Source: Brevibacterium picturae
GTDB taxonomy: Bacteria > Actinomycetota > Actinomycetes > Actinomycetales > Brevibacteriaceae
Length of the DNA stretch: 64,000 nucleotides
Assembly (NCBI RefSeq): GCF_030453725.1
Contig: NZ_JAKDJU010000001.1
Span: forward strand, 1 to 64,000
Direction of reading: 5' to 3'
Of the stretch, positions 60,442 through 64,000 are shown in pieces (the stretch's first letter is position 1; every line of letters starts with the position of its first letter). The notes below the pieces were generated by a model. That model searched no databases and was not told the DNA's origin. It saw nothing but the letters and a program-made list of their open reading frames with translations. A program made the position numbers and the translations under genes.

Positions 60442-62166
60442 TTACTGCGGTTTGAGGGACTCCTCGACCAGCGCCGCGGCTGAGGCATCGTCGTGGGTGG
60501 TTTCCGCGGTGATCTGCGCATCGACGTGGGCGTTGAAGCCCGCGATTTCACTCGCCTCTCGGTCCGCGTCCCAGCCGAGGATCGGAGCGACGATGGCGGC
60601 GACCGCCTCGGCGGCGGCCTTGCCGCGGTCCCTGACCTCGTAGTTGAGTCGCATCCGGCGCTCCAGAATATCGCCGAGGTGGACGGCCCCTTCCGAGCTC
60701 GCCGCGTAGTGGGCTTCGGCGCGGAGGTAGCGCTGCGCTCCCGGCAGCGGCCGGCCGAGCTCGGGGTCCTCGTCGACGAGGTCGAAGATGTCCTCGACCA
60801 GGGTGCCGTAGCGGCGGATGAGTCGCTGCACACGGTCTTCGTCCCAGCCGTACTTCTCGGCGATGCCGGACTGTCCGCGTCTCACGGCACCGACTCCCTG
60901 GGCGCCGAGCAGCGGAATCGATTCGGTCAGTGAGCGCCGGTCCTTCGCATCGTCGCCGAGGACGAAGTCGACGACGTCTTCGGCCATCACGCGATAGGTC
61001 GTGAACTTGCCGCCGGCGATCGCAGCCAGCGCGGGTTCGACCTCCATCACCGTGTGTTCGCGCGAGACCTTCGTCGAGGCCTGACCCTCCTTGACCACGG
61101 GCTGCAGCAGCGGGCGGAGGCCGGAGTAGACGCCGATGACGTCGTTGCGGGTGAGCTTCTCGGTCAGGATCGCGTTCGCGTGCTTGAGCAGGTATTCGAT
61201 GTCGTCGGAGTTGGCCACCGGTGAGTCGACGTCCTGGTCCCACGGTGTGTCCGTGGTGCCGATGACCCAGTAGCCCTCCCACGGGATCACGAAGAGCACG
61301 GACTTCTCCGTCTTCGAGATGATGCCGGTGTTCGGGTCCGCCTTGATCTTGTCCTGGTCGACGGTGATGTGCACGCCCTTGGAGGCGAGCACTTTCAGAC
61401 CGGCGTCGGCCTGGGCCAGGTCCTGCTGTTCCTCGGTCCAGACTCCCCCGGCCAGGATCGTGCGGCGAGCGTGGATATCGAACTCGCGGCCGGTCATCTC
61501 ATCCCGGGCGCGGACGCCGGAGACCCTGTCGCCGTCGTGGAGGTAGTCGATGACGGACACGTGGTTGGCCGCCGCGGCACCGTAGCCTGCGGCCGAGCGG
61601 ATGAGCGTCATCACGAAGCGGGCGTCATCGACCTTCGCATCGTAGTATTCGAGGGCACCGACGGCGGCCTCGTCGGCAAGACCGGGGAAATGCGATGACA
61701 ATGCCTTCTTGCCCAGGTGCCGGTGCATCGGCACGGCGCGTTTGCGGCCGGGCCGGGTGGCCATTGTGTCGTAGAGCAGAACGCCCGAGCCGATGAAGGC
61801 ACGATCGATGAGACGGTGTTCGAAGGGGAAGACGAAGGCGACGGGCTCGACCAGATGGGGAGCCGTGTGCTGGAGGAGGAGGTCGCGTTCCTTCAGCGCC
61901 TCGGCCACGAGCTTGAAGTCGAGCATCTCGAGGTAGCGCAGTCCGCCGTGCATGAGCTTCGAGGACCGCGAGGAGGTGCCCGAGGCCCAGTCCTTGGCGT
62001 CGACGACCCCGACCTTCAGTCCGCGGGTGGCCGCATCGAACGCGGAGCCGGCTCCGGTGACGCCGCCGCCCACGACGAAGACGTCCAGGGGGTTGTCGGG
62101 GGATGTGTTCTCAAGGGTGTGCAGTGCTTCATCGCGGAACGATGGGGACAACTCGCCATTTCGCAT
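60442..62166 (-). CDS. glpD: Aerobic glycerol-3-phosphate dehydrogenase
   Basis: The 574-aa FAD enzyme oxidises glycerol-3-phosphate to DHAP and passes electrons to the quinone pool, here menaquinone. The FAD motif is VFVVGGGVTGAGSAFDAATRG; GTSSRSSKLMHGGLRYLEML and PWEGYWVIGTTDTPW are family hallmarks. ATG 62166 follows GAAGGAAAAG. A small inverted repeat GTTAG (62248-62252) / CTAAC (62260-62264) lies upstream and could be a control site, but I cannot name the regulator. Confidence 0.95.
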   Translation of the reverse strand: MRNGELSPSFRDEALHTLENTSPDNPLDVFVVGGGVTGAGSAFDAATRGLKVGVVDAKDWASGTSSRSSKLMHGGLRYLEMLDFKLVAEALKERDLLLQHTAPHLVEPVAFVFPFEHRLIDRAFIGSGVLLYDTMATRPGRKRAVPMHRHLGKKALSSHFPGLADEAAVGALEYYDAKVDDARFVMTLIRSAAGYGAAAANHVSVIDYLHDGDRVSGVRARDEMTGREFDIHARRTILAGGVWTEEQQDLAQADAGLKVLASKGVHITVDQDKIKADPNTGIISKTEKSVLFVIPWEGYWVIGTTDTPWDQDVDSPVANSDDIEYLLKHANAILTEKLTRNDVIGVYSGLRPLLQPVVKEGQASTKVSREHTVMEVEPALAAIAGGKFTTYRVMAEDVVDFVLGDDAKDRRSLTESIPLLGAQGVGAVRRGQSGIAEKYGWDEDRVQRLIRRYGTLVEDIFDLVDEDPELGRPLPGAQRYLRAEAHYAASSEGAVHLGDILERRMRLNYEVRDRGKAAAEAVAAIVAPILGWDADREASEIAGFNAHVDAQITAETTHDDASAAALVEESLKPQ

Positions 62167-62309
62167 TGACAGTTCTTTTCCTTCTCGGAGCGTGTGCGTT
62201 CCCACCATTATTGCGCCCGGGTTTCAACATGTGGTCCGTGCACGGCAGTTAGGAAAAATCTAACAGGCAATGCGCAGAAGGGAAACACAACGCTCAATTG
62301 CGAAAGGGC

Positions 62310-63275
62310 TCAGACCAGCTCCACCCGCATCGCCGAGGAGGTCTCCGCGGAATCGAGCAGGTCGAGTTTGCGCATGATGATGCCTTCGCGCAGTGCCCAT
62401 GGTGAGATATTCATGACATTGACATCGAAGATCGCGAAGGCGGCGTCGGCGACGATGGCGCCGGCCAGGACCTGACCGGCCCGCGCCTGAGAGACCCCCG
62501 GCAGCGTCGCACGCTCTTCCGGGGTCCGTGAGGACAGGGTCTCGATGATTCCTGAGAGGTCGCGGCGGAAGAGTTTGCGTGGGGCGTAGATGCCGTCCCC
62601 GCTCGGTGCCGCACCCGCGATCCGGGCCAGCGACCGGAATGTCTTCGACGATCCCACGACTTGATCGGCGGAGCCCACTCGGTTGATCTTGCCGGCGATG
62701 CGCCCGATTTGGGACCGGGCGTATTTCTGCAGACTGTGAATGTCCTCGGCGCTGGGCAGAGGGTCGGGGAGGAATTCGGAATAGGTGCGACCGGCGCCCA
62801 GCGGCACGGACACTGCGGCTTCCGGATATTCGTCCTGTCCGGCGGCGATCTCAAGGGAACCTCCGCCGATGTCAAGCAGCAGGATCTTCCCGGCCGACCA
62901 GCCGAACCAGCGTCTGACGGCGAGGAACGTGACTCGGGCCTCGTCCTTGCCCGACATCACGTTGAGGGTGACACCGAGCTGTGAGTTGATCGCTTCGATG
63001 AGTTCGGCACCGTTCGGTGCGTCCCTGACCGCCGAGGTGGCGAACGCCAGGATCTGTTCCGACCCCTGGTCCTCGGCGATCTCTACTGCCTCGGCGATGA
63101 AGCTGTGCAGCCGTTCCTGTCCGGCGGTGTCGATCATTCCATCGTCACCGAGGTACTCGGCGAGACGCAGGACCTCTTTGTGGGAGGTGGCGGGCAAGGG
63201 AGGGGCTCCGACATGGGCGTCGACCACGAGGAGGTGGACGCTGTTGGACCCGATATCGAGGACTGCTAGGCGCAT
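62310..63275 (-). CDS. Ppx/GppA-family phosphatase
   Basis: The 321-aa protein has the ASKHA fold of exopolyphosphatase/guanosine pentaphosphatase: LAVLDIGSNSVHLLVVDAHV at the start and LLLDIGGGSLEIAAG for phosphate binding. It could hydrolyse polyphosphate or pppGpp; actinobacteria often have two such copies with different preferences. A TAAACT -10 (63282-63287) ends six bases before ATG. Confidence 0.9.
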   Translation of the reverse strand: MRLAVLDIGSNSVHLLVVDAHVGAPPLPATSHKEVLRLAEYLGDDGMIDTAGQERLHSFIAEAVEIAEDQGSEQILAFATSAVRDAPNGAELIEAINSQLGVTLNVMSGKDEARVTFLAVRRWFGWSAGKILLLDIGGGSLEIAAGQDEYPEAAVSVPLGAGRTYSEFLPDPLPSAEDIHSLQKYARSQIGRIAGKINRVGSADQVVGSSKTFRSLARIAGAAPSGDGIYAPRKLFRRDLSGIIETLSSRTPEERATLPGVSQARAGQVLAGAIVADAAFAIFDVNVMNISPWALREGIIMRKLDLLDSAETSSAMRVELV

Positions 63276-63348
63276 TCGATCAGTTTAACCACAGTATGCA
63301 GGATTTCTGAGGTCAGCTCCCGCTCTGGGAAGCAGTTCCCGAGAGGAC

Positions 63349-64000
63349 TCACCCGGCCGACCAGTCCGTTGCCGCAAAGCCGAACTCGGGCGCACGTTTG
63401 GCGAAGAAGGCCTCCTGGCCGCGCGTGATCTCGTCCCGATAGGCGTCGTCGAGCCACTGCGGTGGACTAGCTTCGTCACTCAGCTCGCCTGCGAGGATCG
63501 CCTTCGACCCGATCTGGGTCAGACGTGAGAGTCCGACGATCTTCTCCCCCATCGTCTGCGCCGATTCCGCAGGAGTCTCGGAGACCTCATGGAAGAAACC
63601 GAGATCGCGCATCGTCTCGAACTTCACGATCGAGGCCGTGACCAGGAGGTACCTGGCCCAGGAGTCACCGAGGACAGCGGCCAGACGGCGGGTCGGTCCC
63701 GGCGGGTAGACGAGGCCGAGTTTCGCTGCGGTGACGCCGAAGATCGAGCCGGGGGCGGCGATGCGGATGTCGCAGGCAGCGGCGATCTCGGTGCCCCCGC
63801 CGACGCAGTTGCCGGTGATGGCCGCAATGGTCGTCGTTCGGGCATCGGCCACGGCCGCCTCGGCGGTGGAATTGAGCTCCCAGAAGTCGTCCAGTGCGAC
63901 GTTGAGGTCGGCGATGTCGGATCCGGCGGAGAAGTGCCCGGCCGCACCGGTGATCACCAGCGCTCCGATCGAGTCATCGGCGTCGACACCGGCGATGATG
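63349..64000 (-). CDS. Enoyl-CoA hydratase/isomerase, 5' end beyond the window
   Basis: At least 217 residues of a crotonase-fold protein are visible. The frame stays open to base 64000, where it reads IIAGVDADDSIGALVITGAA, so the true start is outside. Family features are HFSAGSDIADL (oxyanion loop), AITGNCVGGGTEIAAACDIRIA, FGVTAAKLGLVYPPGPT and a C-terminal region ending FAATDWSAG. The residue pair for hydratase activity is not clear. The substrate is unknown. Confidence 0.85.
   Translation of the reverse strand, partial: IIAGVDADDSIGALVITGAAGHFSAGSDIADLNVALDDFWELNSTAEAAVADARTTTIAAITGNCVGGGTEIAAACDIRIAAPGSIFGVTAAKLGLVYPPGPTRRLAAVLGDSWARYLLVTASIVKFETMRDLGFFHEVSETPAESAQTMGEKIVGLSRLTQIGSKAILAGELSDEASPPQWLDDAYRDEITRGQEAFFAKRAPEFGFAATDWSAG

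Noticed and set aside
1..64000. CRISPR array, rRNA genes or a complete insertion sequence
   Set aside because: No regularly spaced repeats with spacers, no rRNA sequence and no transposase frame were seen.

Overview
The window is high-GC actinobacterial DNA, most likely from Brevibacterium or a close relative in the Micrococcales (inferred from gene content, not from a search). Supporting features are a menaquinone pathway with a MenJ-type reductase, a Rex-linked heme operon, a System II cytochrome c maturation set, a 32-residue bS22-type ribosomal peptide, DUF4229 and DUF222-HNH proteins, and at least 18 genes with a TANNNT -10 box 6-8 bases before the start codon, the mark of leaderless transcription.

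Layout. 1-1866: what looks like one end of an integrated element beside the 3' end of tRNA-Met. It holds a lipoprotein cut by the window edge, a DNA-binding-type protein, and two divergent XRE repressors sharing GTATAC operators. 1867-2043: tRNA-Met and tRNA-Thr. 2.1-14.6 kb: ordinary metabolism (glycerophosphodiesterase, a membrane transporter with an M20 amidohydrolase, a DUF1992 protein, tRNA-Tyr, a YajQ-family protein, metF-metE, a TetR regulator, a RelA/SpoT-type alarmone synthetase, a ferredoxin reductase and RarD). 14.7-16.8 kb: a self-contained GntR/ABC transporter operon with a clear palindromic operator.

16.9-32.7 kb: the menaquinone region. menG-menJ-polyprenyl synthase-permease form one operon, and menF, menD, menC, menB, menE and menA lie around it. 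A DUF222-HNH gene sits between menF and menD, and an esterase and a lipoprotein sit between menD and menC. Together these genes make most of menaquinone; menH and menI are not here. 33.9-46.8 kb: a 13-gene minus-strand array running bS22, glutaredoxin, rex, hemA-hemC (fused), hemD (fused to a decayed methylase), hemB, marR, hemL, phosphatase, tlpA, ccdA, resB, ccsB. It links redox sensing, heme synthesis and cytochrome c assembly. With menaquinone, this makes the window largely a respiratory-chain assembly region.

47-50.3 kb: a deacetylase-family gene (acuC) and a TrkH/TrkA potassium uptake pair. 50.3-52.2 kb: an accessory patch ending at the 3' side of tRNA-Gly. It has a G-rich tract almost free of A, a DUF559/AbiEi-like gene flanked by two copies of a 41-base structured repeat, and 26-base tandem repeats that resemble the tRNA end. 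52.5-55.5 kb: an acetate-type symporter with its DUF485 partner and a RamA-like LuxR regulator. 55.5-64 kb: proC, a sugar isomerase-like gene, a GNAT gene, the glpD-glpF-glpK operon, a Ppx/GppA phosphatase and a truncated enoyl-CoA hydratase gene.

The most noteworthy items are the hemA-hemC single-chain fusion, the paired structured repeats around the DUF559 gene, the in-frame UGA plus hairpin followed by a repeat-containing 48-codon tail in the esterase gene, and the two tRNA-associated accessory patches. No CRISPR array, rRNA operon or complete insertion sequence was seen.
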